From Gyrodactylus bullatarudis (taxonomy: Eukaryota; Platyhelminthes; Monogenea; Gyrodactylidea; Gyrodactylidae): a stretch of DNA of 47,148 nt. Made by a program: the position numbers and the translations under genes. This document shows, one piece after another, positions 1-13,800 of the stretch; the stretch's first letter is position 1, and every line of letters begins with the position of its first letter. Location of the stretch: assembly GCA_012064415.1 (NCBI GenBank), contig SSNU01000306.1:1-47148 (forward strand). Direction: 5' to 3'. The notes under the pieces were generated by a model. It ran no database searches and was not told the origin of the DNA. It saw only the letters and a program-made list of their open reading frames with translations.

Positions 1-1463
1 TTCAAGAAGTTAGGCTAAGAAGGTTAGAACTTATTGCTGAGAATGCAAAAGCATCAATAACAACAGATAAAATTTTTTCGGCAACTTTTTATATCGAAAA
101 ATTTATATTCCTGCTATGAATTTGGAAAATTTAACTGAATTTTTTTGATAAAATAAATATTTTCTGTAATTATTATTTCTATTTAACTTTGCACGTAAAC
201 TGAGCGAAATTGACTATTCATATTTATGAAAGAGAATTGAAAAAATACGAAATTGAAAATTGTAAAGATCTAAAAAAAATTCCACAGTCATTTTAATTAC
301 TCTTTCGAGTGCACAATTGAAAAAAAACCCAATCAATCTACAGTGTGAAGTATTCATGTTAATTCAATTTTGTTTTTTTTTCCAGCCTTAATTACATACT
401 AAATAGACAATGGAGTTTTACAAATACAAAATGAAAAAATACAAAATTGACTTCTTCATTCTACGAACTAGACCTGAAAAAGATTTGACTAAATTCTAAA
501 TACAGTTAGAATTATTTTTAATGTATAAAATTTTCCTGGGTGTTTTTAAAAATAGACTCAAGACCTTTGGTCATTTGTTTACATTGTTAATTCGTATGTC
601 TACGTGTATTTTATAATAATGTAAAGTTATAACATAGGAAAAGGCTACCCTAAGGAATAAAACACATCTACAGGCTTCTTCTATTTTTCCATGTTTACAC
701 ATATTTTTACTTCTAGAGTGATAAAATGCTGCATACCCCACCTGCATACCCTTTCCCGACTAAAATCCGCCTTGTATTTTTTTCAATGATGGGGGAAGTT
801 TTTTTTTGGAGTCTATTTTATTCATGTTCCTTTCATGCATTTTTGTTTAAAAAAATCAATGATCAGTAAAAAAACACTTCGATCTTTTTGCCAGTGATCT
901 TTTTGAGAAACAAACATTTTTCGTTCACATTCATTAGAGAATAAATCAATAAACCTCATTGTTATAATCATAATGTAATGATCGTTTAAAATCCTTTGTT
1001 GCACTTGTATTCAGCAAAACTTATTCTAAAAGTGTCATATTCAATTGTATTTCTAGACTTATTATCGTTAGTGATGCTTTTTATTCCTTAAGAATAATAT
1101 CATATATCATCTGATTCATATTAAAAGTAATAAAATTATATTGCTTTTTGTCTAAAGTCTCAACAAGATTTGGGTTTCAATAAAAAAAGTTCAAAGGCAC
1201 GCTTGATTGTATTTTTGTGGGTTCAGTTTTTCTTAAAACTTTATGGTCTACCTCTTAAAATACATGTAAAGTACAAGCCATAAGATTTTCATTGATTCCA
1301 ACTGGTTTCAAGCATTATTTTACAAAAAAAATTTAAAATAATCTTAAATATTTCTTTGAATTTCGAATTGTAAATTTGAACTGACAAGCCTTCAAGGGTT
1401 TGATGGATTTGTATGGCGTCAAATAAAATATTTAGTGCGTCCTCAAGTTTCCTTTTTATTTAG
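1..1463. other. No gene seen; intronic sequence before the TSPN exon
   Basis: AT-rich sequence with stops in every frame. Because the exon at 1464 starts out of phase with any nearby ATG, this stretch is probably intron of the NELL homologue. I see no RNA gene or clear repeat. Confidence 0.5.
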
Positions 1464-1870
1464 ACTATTCAAGTTCTGGATTCATTCAAGTACATCTGAT
1501 AAAGGCACCGTTGACTTGAGAATATTCCTCCAGAACCCGTTCACAAGACAAAAGAAATACTTTTTCAAAAAAGATAACATCACCTTACCCCTGTACACAA
1601 GTGGATCAGATCACTTCCATGATCCAATATGGCAACAACTATTAATTACCCTAACAAGAAAATCATTCCAAATATATTTAAATTGTATATTACAGTATAA
1701 CGTTGAATTAAGAAGAAATTATCCCAATCCAAAGGTAGACTTGTCTACAAGTAACAACCTGCAATCAGGCAAATATGATTTATTGGAGAATAAGTTATAT
1801 AAGGATTTCCAATCAGGCAGTCTTGGTTATCGAAAGAGAATTAATGGTAGACAAAATCTTTATTCAGCAA
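1464..1870 (+). CDS. Exon encoding the thrombospondin-N/LamG-like domain of the NELL homologue
   Basis: A pyrimidine-rich acceptor ends at 1463. The open frame then reads a laminin-G/TSPN-like beta-sandwich stretch: a Trp followed by alternating hydrophobic residues, an NC motif and then two Arg, as in the TSPN strand with a conserved cysteine. A later LGYR segment near 1830 may match the LWLGQR strand of NELL. The 3' boundary is unsure: a GT near 1736 and one near 1872 are both possible. The next firm exon begins at 3260, so a further exon may be missing. Homology here is weaker than for the cysteine-rich modules. Confidence 0.5.
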
Positions 1871-4800
1871 GTTGTTTCTTTTTGTTTCTTATCAGAAATA
1901 AAATGTGGCTTAGACAATGCAGAGTATTTTTTGTGGTTTATACACACACACGAATAATGAATGAACACAATTTCTACTTCTAGTCAAATAGAAGTGATAA
2001 TTTTGTTTTTAAAATAAAAGCCTGGTTTGATTTCTTCAAGAATCATGAGTAGTGTCACTTAGATTTTCTTCAACTTTTTGTCATTATTTTTAACCCTTCA
2101 CACTACTCATAATCCTTTAACAAAGGCATATTTAAAATAGCTCGATATATTTTCTTCCAATTTGTTCCAAATTATTATTCATTAGAGATTTAACTATTTT
2201 AGAAAGAAGAAAATTCATGTCTATCTGATTCTGTAAAATTTTGAAAATCTGTAAATTATTTATAGTAAATACTAGAATAAGTTCTTCTGTGAGTCCTTAT
2301 TATAAAGCTAGTTGACATTGAAGATAAGAATTTACAAAAACCTCGATATTTTTCTCCGGATTCACAGAAAAAAATAATTTTATGAATTCTAAAACAGAAT
2401 GAGCTAAAAAGTTATTGATATCTATAGAAAAATTTTCGAAAAAAATTCAATCTGACCAAAATTAGGCTAATTTTCGGATTTCGAAAATGCACCAGATATC
2501 CAGATTTTCAACTTTTGTGCTCAAAATTTTTATCGATTAGGTATAGATATTTGGGATCAACATTAGACGAAGAATGCGAATTTGGCCATTGAAATAACGA
2601 AGATCTTACAGTTTCCGAGAAAAAATAAATTTTCCAGATTTTGAATAATTTTTCTAAATATCCACAACCTATTAGCTCATTCAATTCTAGAACTCAAATT
2701 AATTTTTTCTTGTGAATCCGGAGAAAAATATCGAGTGTTTTGTGAAAATAATAAATTCTCATCTTCATGTCAATTAGGTTTAGTTAGATCTCTTAAAAGT
2801 GAAATGATTTTACAAAAATGGCCGAAATTTCTTATTAGATAGGTAATAATTTTTCAGATACTTTAGATACTCAAAACGATTTATTAGTCTTCAAAATGGG
2901 ATCATGTATAAAAAATTCATTTAAATTTAGTGATTTCTGTAAATTTATAGAAATTAAGCAAGGAATTTCCCGAGGCTTATGTCTACTTATAAATAGATAT
3001 AAATAGTGTATTTTATTGAAATATCGGCGCTTCTATCTTATACTTAAGTTGTGAAATTTATTGAAATACATTGTTTACATTGTAAATTAAATTTAAAAAG
3101 TACTTTAGAGTTTAAAGTTTAGACACACTTTAAAGGGTAGGATAAAAAAAGCATTTTTGTCTGAGGAATAATGATCACCCTTTATTTAAGCATATATAGA
3201 CAATAAAAGAATAATTAAATTCTTGAAGAAAACGTTGACTGATCTTTCCTTCATCTTAGGGATTCATTAAGGAAGCTGCTTTTTTGTTTCTTAGCAATTC
3301 AGAAGACAAACTCTGCAATGAAGGGAGTTCCATGAATAACTATGTACAATTCAAATCGCCAGATATTGACACGCCTTCTATTCTTGCTACTGACTGTAAG
3401 TTAATTTAGTTTTCACCGTTTTTAAACCTTATTTCCTAGAGGTTTTATTCCATATTGAGCTTTTCACAACATTCATTAGAACAACCACAGATTGATTTTC
3501 TAATTCTCGATTTCTTATGAATCATAAGAACCTTCAACACGATTTTAGTCATCCAGTAATTCGTACACATCCCTGCTTTCACATGATTCAGTGTATTTAT
3601 CACTTTGCAGACTCAAAAATTCTGATTGATAACGTGGAAAATTTGCAGAGAAGTGTCAATATTCTTATGAAAAAAGTAATTCATCAATATACGTAAAAAC
3701 TTGTCAGAATAAAATTTGAATAAATTGATCTTATTTTTCAGATAGAAAATCTAGACCTACGATTGAAGCAAAGAGAATCCTGCCAATGTCTCCCGAAATG
3801 TTCAAATCCGTCTAACGGCATGCAATACATACTTGGCTCGAAATGGCAACCAAATCCATGTAAAACCTGTGAATGCACTGTAAGTTCTTGAATAAAATTC
3901 GAATTTGAGTTCTCATTGCATGAATTTTCAACTGAAAGCTGCAAACTTTTTGATGAGAAATCTCTACCGATTAATTGTGTAAATTCTTACCCTTTTAAAA
4001 CATTAACAAATGTAGATAGATCCTAAGCTCATATGCCTTTATTCTTTTATTATTTCTTTAAAGGTCACTGGAACCCTATGTATAGACGTAGAATGTCAAA
4101 GGATCGATTGCAAGAATCCAATAAAACTTCATGGCCAATGCTGTCCAATTTGTCCTGGTGAGTTTTATTCAAATTCTTTTATGAAGAGTAAAGAAAGAAT
4201 ATTTTAAGCATAAGCTTTATGTTTATGGAGAGTTTTTTTGCCATTGTTTCTCAAGACTTGCAATGTGTTAATAATTTATTTAATCTATAGAGAACTGTAA
4301 AATGGCTGGCAAAACAATTTCCCATGGACAGACTGTGATCAGTGATTGTACCGAATGCATATGTCAGGTAAATTACATTAATAACGAATTAGAAATAAAG
4401 TACACTGTCATATAAGCGACTCTTTTCATTCTCTCTCATCTTCTGAAATATTTATGAAGTTTTTAAGTTTTACATTAACCATTTAAGCCCCAGTCATGAT
4501 CAGTTATATAGGAACAGATAACTTTCTCAAGCCATAATTCTTCAAGCTAACTAACATGAAGATGAGAACTTATTATTTTTACAAGAAAAATTCAATTTTA
4601 ACAAAAATTTTTCATTAAATTTTCATCATCAGCGAATCCTTAACCATAAATTCTTAGCAATGTCCTTTCTAATTTTAGAAGTTCTCATTTAAATTTTGAA
4701 TCTAGCATGGTGATTTGAAGTGTCGTACATATGAGCCGAAAGAAATTTGTCCGACTCTGAATTGTCCTGATTTTCTCCAACACAAGCAGCCCAACGAATG

Positions 4801-7800
4801 TTGTCCCAGATGTAGAAAATTGGAAAAAGACTTTTGCTCACGTCTCAAGCAACCATGCCATGAAAATGCCCAGTGTATCTCGAAATTAGACAATTTCACA
4901 TGTAAATGTCATGAAGGTTACCACGGAGATGGGAAAAAGGGAACCAAAAATTGGCCAGTTGGTAAATTGAATTCGGATAATGCAACAATACGTGGATGTC
5001 TTCGTAAGTTTTCATCAATACTAACCTTTTGAAAATTGCTTTAAAAAATGCTTTTCCAACCCTGTTTTAATAAGTATAGTTCGCGGTTCAAAGTAGTTAT
5101 TTCATTAGACATCATCTAAATGAGGTTTTGGAGCTCGACATTTGGCAAGGTAAGATTAAGCCTTACTATTCCTGTTCAATGCATCATCACTATATAACCC
5201 TTGGAAAGTGGACTCTTTTAATTGACTGGTCAACTCATGGAACATATCTCTCTATCCTAGAATATGATATATAGTAAATAATATATATAGTGTTGTAATC
5301 GTTTGATTTACAAGGAAATTGATTTTTACAAAAATCTTAATTTTCTTCATCAATATGATAAAGATATTCCGGGTTATGCCTGATGCCTTTAATCAAATAA
5401 AGAGAAAAATTTTGAAAAAAAGGTCATTTTCAAATCCCGATTTGGCGCCAAATTTTCTAACTTTTCAAACATAAAGCTGTTAACCCAAGTAGGTGTTATT
5501 AGTAGTGGAAATTATCCGGAAATCGTAATTCAATTCTCAAACAATAATGAAATGACTCCTTAGATCATATTTGAGATCTTGACGAAGAAAATTCAGGTTT
5601 TTGTAAAATCAACTTACTTTTCGTATAATCATTTATCATTAATACTAAAGATGAGGTTCTTTATATAAAAAAAGGTACAAGTATATTGAGTATGTTTAAT
5701 TTTACACTCAAGACTTTGATCTTGACACTATAAGTACACCTTTCTATACAATAAATATTATAATAAAGCCATTTGTGATGAGACCTGTGCTAACGGAGGA
5801 GAATGCATTAAACCCAATCTCTGTTATTGTTCGTCTGGATTCACTGGCACTGACTGCAAGTTGGGTACGTTGAATAAATTATAAAATTATTTTTCTTTTA
5901 TTTTACATTTTATAGACAAAATTATGTATCGAATTCTCATTAATTCTTGATGTTCCACTTTTTATGTCTGGCTCAAATTCTTTCGTTGATAAATGACGTT
6001 TTCTTTTATTTCCTGTATCAATTTCAAGACTGGTCTAAACTTCTCTGACAAGAAATCTTATTGAGTCCTTGTGTTATTAAGAAATATTTTTCATGTTTAA
6101 AATTAAAACCTGCCAAAGCTATCTGATATGAAGATGAGAAATGTTTGTAAAAATTCAATATTTTTCTCCGTATAGTCATTAACATAAATATATTTTAGAC
6201 CCCATTACGAAATGAGCCAATAAGGTGTTTAAGAATTTTTTGAAAAGAATTCAATCTGACAAAAATTTTGGAATTTCGAAAATGTGCCAAAATGCAATCT
6301 AAATTTTATCATTAAGAAATTCTCTAAATCCAGTGATGTAAGACTAAAAGCTTACAAATCACTGGTCTTTCCACTTTTTGACTATATTTTTCCTCTCTTA
6401 CCCAATTTAAATCAATCTCAGTGTCTAACTGTTGAACGTGTTCAATATAGGTTTTTGCATTCTTTATATCCTCATATTGACTCGTACAACGCACTAATAT
6501 TGGTCTCTGGCCTTAACCCCCTCTGGGTTCGGAGATTTGCTTTTTTAGTCAAAAAATTCACAAAGTCTTACTCTCTCTCTAATAATAATTATTATCTGAG
6601 AAATTCTAAATATGACCCGAATTACCTATTATCTTTTTATAATTTAATTTTTACAAAATATGAATTATCTGATTGTGATGACTTGACCAATCTTAAATTG
6701 ATCATGTCTCACATCAGGCTTAAAATCGATTACTCTAAGTCTTTGCTTTATTCCTATCTTCATTAACCAGATGATTTTCGAATTTCTTGCAGACTCTAGT
6801 TCTCAGGCTTTCCTATTGCTCAAATATTTACAACTCGAGAGCCTTTACCTTATTTATGACTTGACATTTTATCTTTTTATAATTGTACAGATCATTCTAT
6901 CCATTTTATTTATTGTATTTTATTTCTATTTGTACAAGCAGATTTCGTTATAATTTGTATTTATATTTTCAATTCAATATAAGATTTTTTTCTAACAAAA
7001 AATTGCCTTGAGAAGTTTTTTTTTGTTAGAATGAAAAATATATTTAAATGTATAAATGTGTACAGATAGCATGAAATATAAAAATAAAATCTGGTTTGGT
7101 TTGGGCAATTTAAATTGATAATAAAATCTGAGTTCATGGTGCAAATATAAAAATTGAAAATAAACAAATAAGCCTTTCGAGTAAATTCCCTGATCATTTT
7201 GGGAACCTTAATGTTGATAGGAGTAAAGAAGACTCTTAGAATAGTCTAATTTAGATCTTATATAGTTAACAGAGGTTTATCATGGAAATCGAACCATTGG
7301 AATATTTTTATTAAAAGTTCAACTTTTTCTTGAAACCGGCAAGTTTCTCTCTCTATGGCCAAATTCGAATTCTTTCTCTTCTGTTGAACCCAAATATCAG
7401 TATATACTTGCTTGTAAAAGTAGTAAACTCTCATCTTCATGCCAAAATTTTTAATAATTACAGAGCAGAATAGCTAAAATCACCAACCAATCAGAGAAGA
7501 CCTAGTTATGTATGACTTCATTAACCACCCCTAAACACACATCCTAAAATCTTTGATCATGGTTTCATAATTTTTATTTCATGATTATTAGTTTTTTTTA
7601 CAAAACTGGCTTCTAAAATTAACTTTTTTCATATGCACTTTATAACCATGGGTTAGTTTTCTTAGAATGATTTTTTCTTCATCACTCGACACTAAAAATA
7701 TTATTTTACAAAATCATATTAATAATTCACCGCATTTTTGAATGAATGTTTTAGCAATAATCTCCTTCAAAACAAAATGTTTCCACAGTAACATATGTAT

Positions 7801-10800
7801 TGTTAAAAGTTCATGAATTATATCAGTAACACATACGTAACAAAATCAGCTTCAACATGGAACTGTGAAAAAACTTAATGTATTTTAAAGAAATTTGAAC
7901 AATATTTATGTTTATATCTTCTTCCCCTTATTTAGATATTAATGAATGCAGCATAGATAAAAACATATGTCCAGAGAATTCTACATGCCACAACCTCTAT
8001 GGAAGTTTCAAGTGTGAATGTCAACACGGCTTCCAGTACAATGCAACCATTTCAGAATGTCAAGGTATATTTTTATACCGATAATTTTGTTAAATAACTT
8101 TTTTTAAATACGTATAGAATAAAAGTAATAGGTCTCAATAAATATTATCTAGAAATTAATGTTTTTAGTTCTAAAAAATATTTGAAAGATAATAATTTAT
8201 ATTTATAATTTTTTAATTTAAGGCATTATTATTTTTGTGAATTTACATAAAACTACTGAAAAAGAAATCTGACTAAATTATTAATCAATTAACCCTAGAA
8301 TGTTATGTCTAAAATATATATTATCTTGCAGATAGGGTATTAAATTTCATATCAATGATCTCAATCCATATTTTTTGAGATAGAGAGATTTGCTAGGCTC
8401 AAAGATAATTTTTAAATTATCTAAATTTTTTAGTTTAATTCCAAAATTAATTACAGTTATCAGAACAGAACAAATAACTCGAAATAAGCATTTTAATACT
8501 CTTGTAGGTTAATAAAATAAGTTTAGCCGATCCATTTATATATTTGGGAATTTAATTCTAGCCAGCTTGATTTTCAAATTATCCTAAAGAATTATTAACT
8601 TCACTTTTGTACTTTTTGAAAAAAATTCAATAAACCAATCACCAGAATAAAAATCACATGAATATCCCACAAATCTATGCATACTTTTAGCATTCGAATA
8701 ATAAAAGATGAATGAAGTTTCGAGGCAAAGTTTATCTGAAATAAGAACTGCTCGTTTACTGCTTAGGCTCTCATCAGAATTTTTCTCTCATTGATACAGT
8801 TCTGAGTTTACCTCAACAAATCAGTTGACATTATTCCTAAATGCATAGGGAATGCTCTATAGATTTAGTGAGCCTCTAGATTCAGATGACCGGCAAGATA
8901 AAGTTACACAACTCTCTTAGAAATGATGCAAAAGCATAAGTTAAGATTAAAAAGTGCAATCTTATCAAAAGTACTGATAAAATAACTTGATTCTCATAAA
9001 CTTTTCTACACCTTTTCTTGGTTAGGTTGGAAAAGATAACTAAAAAGGAGAAATTTGCTTAACCCTTAAAGTCCAATTATGTACTCATTATAATTCATTT
9101 TAAATACAGATTTATCTTCTAACAAAAAAAAGAGAATTTTCTTTCATAACTCGCATTCAATCTTTTGTCTATCTTATGATTTTCGAATATGCTGATTTTG
9201 AATCTACAGTTGTTTTATTAACTTTAGTTCAGGAGTTATCGATGAAAGGATTGGTTATCATGAAAGCTTTCGCAGATAGAGTTCAGGCGACTGTTAATTT
9301 GAATTCTACTGGTATGATTACTCGTTAAAAGCTATCTATGACCTTGGGAAATAGATTTTCAAAAAAAACGTTCTAAACAAAAATTAAAATTTTGGAAAAA
9401 TCAACTCTCTTTAAATTAGCATATCACTAGTTTGACGAATGATAGAGCTGATACTTTTTCTATCGAATGGGTGGTAAACGAAGTGTTTTCTAAAGCTTAG
9501 ATGAACAATGATGCGTTACTAAAATAATGTAATAAACCATTGGAACTTCAAGGGTTAAGCTTAAGTGCTCGTAATTTAGAGAAAGTTTGAATTTTTATTT
9601 TATAGATGATTTTCGGTATGGACCTTGCAAGTTTCTCAAAAATTTCAGTGACCATATTGGGTATTCTTTGGACAAAATATTTTTAAAGCAGATTGGTGCC
9701 CGAAATAAAGCGTTTTTATTATTGAAAACCTGTTATCTTAAATTGTGGTATTAAAATATTTTTCATTTATTTAGAAAAGGATTTATGTCAAGGAATCCAT
9801 GGAGTCGATTACACCTGTTCCAAACATGAAAACTGCATGTCAAATAGAACAGCCTATACATGCCTTTCAGATACAAATCAAGGTAAATTATATTGCACTA
9901 TTAAATTCTATAGACCTCTCTGCCTCTCGAATATTCAAGGTATCTTATTATTTTATACAAAAACCCTAATGACGATAGCATAGATGTATGAGAGATGTAC
10001 ATTTGGTTTTAAATATACAGTATCATCTTTCAATTTTCTAAATTCAAGATTTGTTTACAGTCATTTTACGAAATTAGTGGACAATTTTTCGGTATTATAG
10101 GATTCGTTGACAAAATTAGTGGAAAAGTTCCCAAAATAAGAATAATTGAAGGTATAATTATCAAATTAGTTTATCAAAATTGGTGTACATTTTCTCGAAT
10201 TTAGTGGAATGCTTAAACAAAATTACTGGAGAGTTTTACAATACAATATTAAGAGAATGAGATAATTACAGGTCAGGATCTATTCGAATATAGTGGACAG
10301 TTTATCGAAATGGAGAGACATTATTTCGTCTTTTTTTTGTTAGAAGGAGCCTTATATTTAAATATAAAAATAAAATAATATGTACAAAATAAATTTAAGG
10401 TAATCTGATCAATAGAATGATATAAATCTGGATCTTGTAGTTTTTTTTTTCAAATGTTATAAATGGCAATAAAATGAGTGAATTGGATCAACAGAAACTC
10501 TAGTGTCTGAAAGCAAATCATTAATCATCTGGCAGTTATTACTAATGAAGATAAGAATAGAGCAAAGACTTGGAATAATCAAGGTTAGATCTGATGTGGG
10601 ACATGACTAATTTAAGATTAGTCAAGTTTTCACAATCAGATAATTTGTATTTTGTAAATATTTTATTGAAGGAATTCAACAAAAAATTAGGTTTATATTT
10701 CACATTTCTGAGAGAATAATTGCTATCCGCAATAGCATAAGATTCAGAGAATTTTTTAACTAAGAATGTATATCTGCGAACCCAGAGCGGATGAAGCCCT

Positions 10801-13800
10801 GAGATAGAGATGAGTGCATTGTAAGAGTCTAAATGGGGAAAAATTGAATGAAGAAATCTATATTGGATACGTTCAATAGATAGACATTGGGAATTATTTA
10901 AATCAGGCAAGAGGGGGAAAGTGTAGTCGAAAAGCGGAAAGACCAGTGATTTGTAAGCTTTTAGTCTTACTTCACTGGACAAGGAGAATTTTTTAATAGA
11001 GTAAATAAGTGAATTTATTCTAGATAAGTTTGACAATGGGTCTAATTTTAAATTTGATGTTATACTGAAACCGAGGTCTGAAGTAAAGGAGACAATTTCT
11101 CCAGGAAGTAGAAGCGATTCCATGAGGGTTGCATGGAGACCAGATGGGAGCATTATTTTGCATTTATCTCTATTAATATAGAGCCCCATGGCCTCAAGGG
11201 AATCTTTAAGAAGTGAGAAGTTGTGATTTATTTTAATAATGTCTAAAGCATTATTTACTTTAAAGATGAATTTCAAATCATCAGCATATTTTAAAAGGAC
11301 ACCCTCAATATCCTTAGAGAGCTGAATATCAGCAAAGCAAAGATTAAAAAGAAGAGGGCCGATAGTTGATCCTTGGGGAACCCCAGAATTAATTTTAACA
11401 AGATTACTCGTGGTGGATTTGAATGAAACATATTGCATTCTATTTACAAGGAAATACATGGTTAAATTTTTCGAAATTAGTAAACAAGCTTAACGTTATT
11501 AGTGGAATCATTTTTTACAAGCTATTTTTGTAATAAATAGAAGAGTTCAAACACCGAAACTTAATTTTAACCAGCCTTCAATAGTTCAAGGCTTTTCTCA
11601 AATATTTCAATTACTCTCATGATACGGAGGAAAATCTTTTTTTTCATTCTAGCTATAGAAATTTAAACATTATTTTATAAAATCAAACTAATCCACTAAT
11701 AACGTTAAGCTTGTTTACTAATTTCGAAAAATTGTTCATTAAAGACGAAATAATGTCTCTCCATTTCGATAAACTGTCCACTATATTCGAATAGATCCTG
11801 ACCTGTAATTATCTCATTCTCTTAATATTGTATTGTAAAACTCTCCAGTAATTTTGTTTAAGCATTCCACTAAATTCGAGAAAATGTACACAAATTTTGA
11901 TAAACTAATTTGATAATTATACCTTCAATTATTCTTATTTTGAGAACTTTTCCACTAATTTTGTCAACGAATCCTATAATACCGAAAAATTGTCCACTAA
12001 TTTCGTAAAATGATAAAATTTATTAAAACTTGGGTTAACATAAAGTTGGGAAAAACTCGATTTTTTCATCAAAAATTCGAGTTTGTAATTTGTTTTTTCG
12101 TAAACATCATAGATCCCAAACTTCAAGCTGTTCTACATGAATATGGGAAAACTCACAGTTTATTTTCTGATAAATTTTTTACGAAGAAAATCTCCCCCAC
12201 AATATTAAATATGGCAATCTAACAGTATCTAAGTTCTAAAAGGTCAAACAGATCTTCAAATTAGTTTTATTTTAATTGGCATAAAACGGGTTACTACTTA
12301 TAAGTAGAACCACAAAATTATTTCATAACGATTAAAATTAAACTGATTTGTTTACATTTTTGAAAAATCGCCTAATTATCCACGATAACAGAAAAAACCA
12401 AATAATCAAAAATTTTGAGTTATCGTGATCTTGTTGATCAAAAATGGAAAAATCGATAGATTTTATTGATCCAAAACTATAAATGACTTTTCCAATCGAA
12501 ATTTTATGAAGATTTCGTTTTTGGTATTCATTTTTATCACTGAATGCAGATATTGTTGTGAAATTGATGAACTTAACCCCTATCAAGATCAAATTTTCAA
12601 TAGCGTCTTACAAGGTTGATCAGATCAGCATGAAATTTTTACCGATTGAAGATCATGATGAATTAATGAGAAAACCTAAAGTTCATTGAATTTAGAAGAT
12701 TATTTATTCAAAAATTTCTATCAATCAAATTTTCATAAAAATCAGGTGTAGGGGATCATGTTTGATCTCAAATTTCAAAAAAAGTTCAAGAGTATAAAGA
12801 ATATTGATCTCAAAAACGTATTCTTTGGTCATTTTTGTATTCGGATGAATCAGACAATGATAATTAAAAGATCTCATTGAAAGAAATTTGAAAGAATGTG
12901 AAGGTTTCACCCAATTATGAGTAGACCTTATTTTCTCCAAAATACCCTTATTTTTGCGGAGATTCTGAATTTTTTTGCCGTAAATCCCATGCACCACCCC
13001 AACATCAATCATTCTCAGAAAAATTACATTAAGATTCGAGGTATTACGCAAAATAATTTTTTTATCGGTTTTGGCTGAGATTCCCATATTCATGTAGAAC
13101 AGCTTTATCAATTATAATTAGCTTCATTTTACAAAATCTGAAATTCATGATTTATGTTTATATTCTTTCCATTCTTCTTATCGAATAGGCTCTTATAATT
13201 CTACTTAATATTTTATAAAAATAAATGCTGAAGCTGATTTTCCAAATCTCAAAAAGATTTTGCTGATAGACCTATATTTTTATAGAGTTAATGGCTTGAA
13301 TAGGTATATAAAAAACAATCAGAAAAAAATCATATCATAATCTCAGCTTGTTTGCTAATTTTAGCATTGCGTAGGCTATTTTTCATGAGAGTTTTATTCA
13401 AGTTCAGGAACATTCCTTAATTCTTATTTAATTAGAAAGTTTTCTCCATCTAAAATAAGTGCAATAAGGTATGATTTTGATGATCTTCCATCAGACTACG
13501 ATGGAAGAGAAGAACATTCTCAGATATTCAAAAGTCTGTTAGCTATGATACTCAAAATTTTAATGAATAGGCTTATAAGTACGTCAAATACAGTGTTTCA
13601 AAAGATTGAATTCTGCCTCACTCTACTATACTTAATGCTCTCATCCATCTTGAGTACTTTTTTTGAATTAATATTTATCTCGTCAGTTTATTTTTAAGTT
13701 TTCCAGTTAGTCAAATGGTTTGAGAATCCCAATATGTCAATAGTTTCAAATTTTGGGATGGGAAAATATCATATTTTCAAGCTTGAAGCGCGCTTAAAAT

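Larger units (their letters stand above)
6117..7443. mobile_element. Family B palindromic element split by LINE insertions
   Basis: The left part (about 6117-6296) begins AGCTATCTGATATGAAGATGAGAA and contains the family core (AATCTGACAAAAATTT, then GAATTTCGAAAATGTGCC). The right part (about 7203-7443) carries CTATGGCCAAATTCGAATTCTT and ends AAACTCTCATCTTCATG, matching the other half of the family B copies. The intervening 0.9 kb is LINE sequence, so LINEs inserted into an existing element. Boundaries are approximate. Confidence 0.6.

Noticed and set aside
12338..13111. Minus-strand open frames at 12338-12592 and 12725-13111
   Set aside because: They lie within a palindrome-ended element in an intron, show no domain or splice context, and have AT-rich composition-driven residues.
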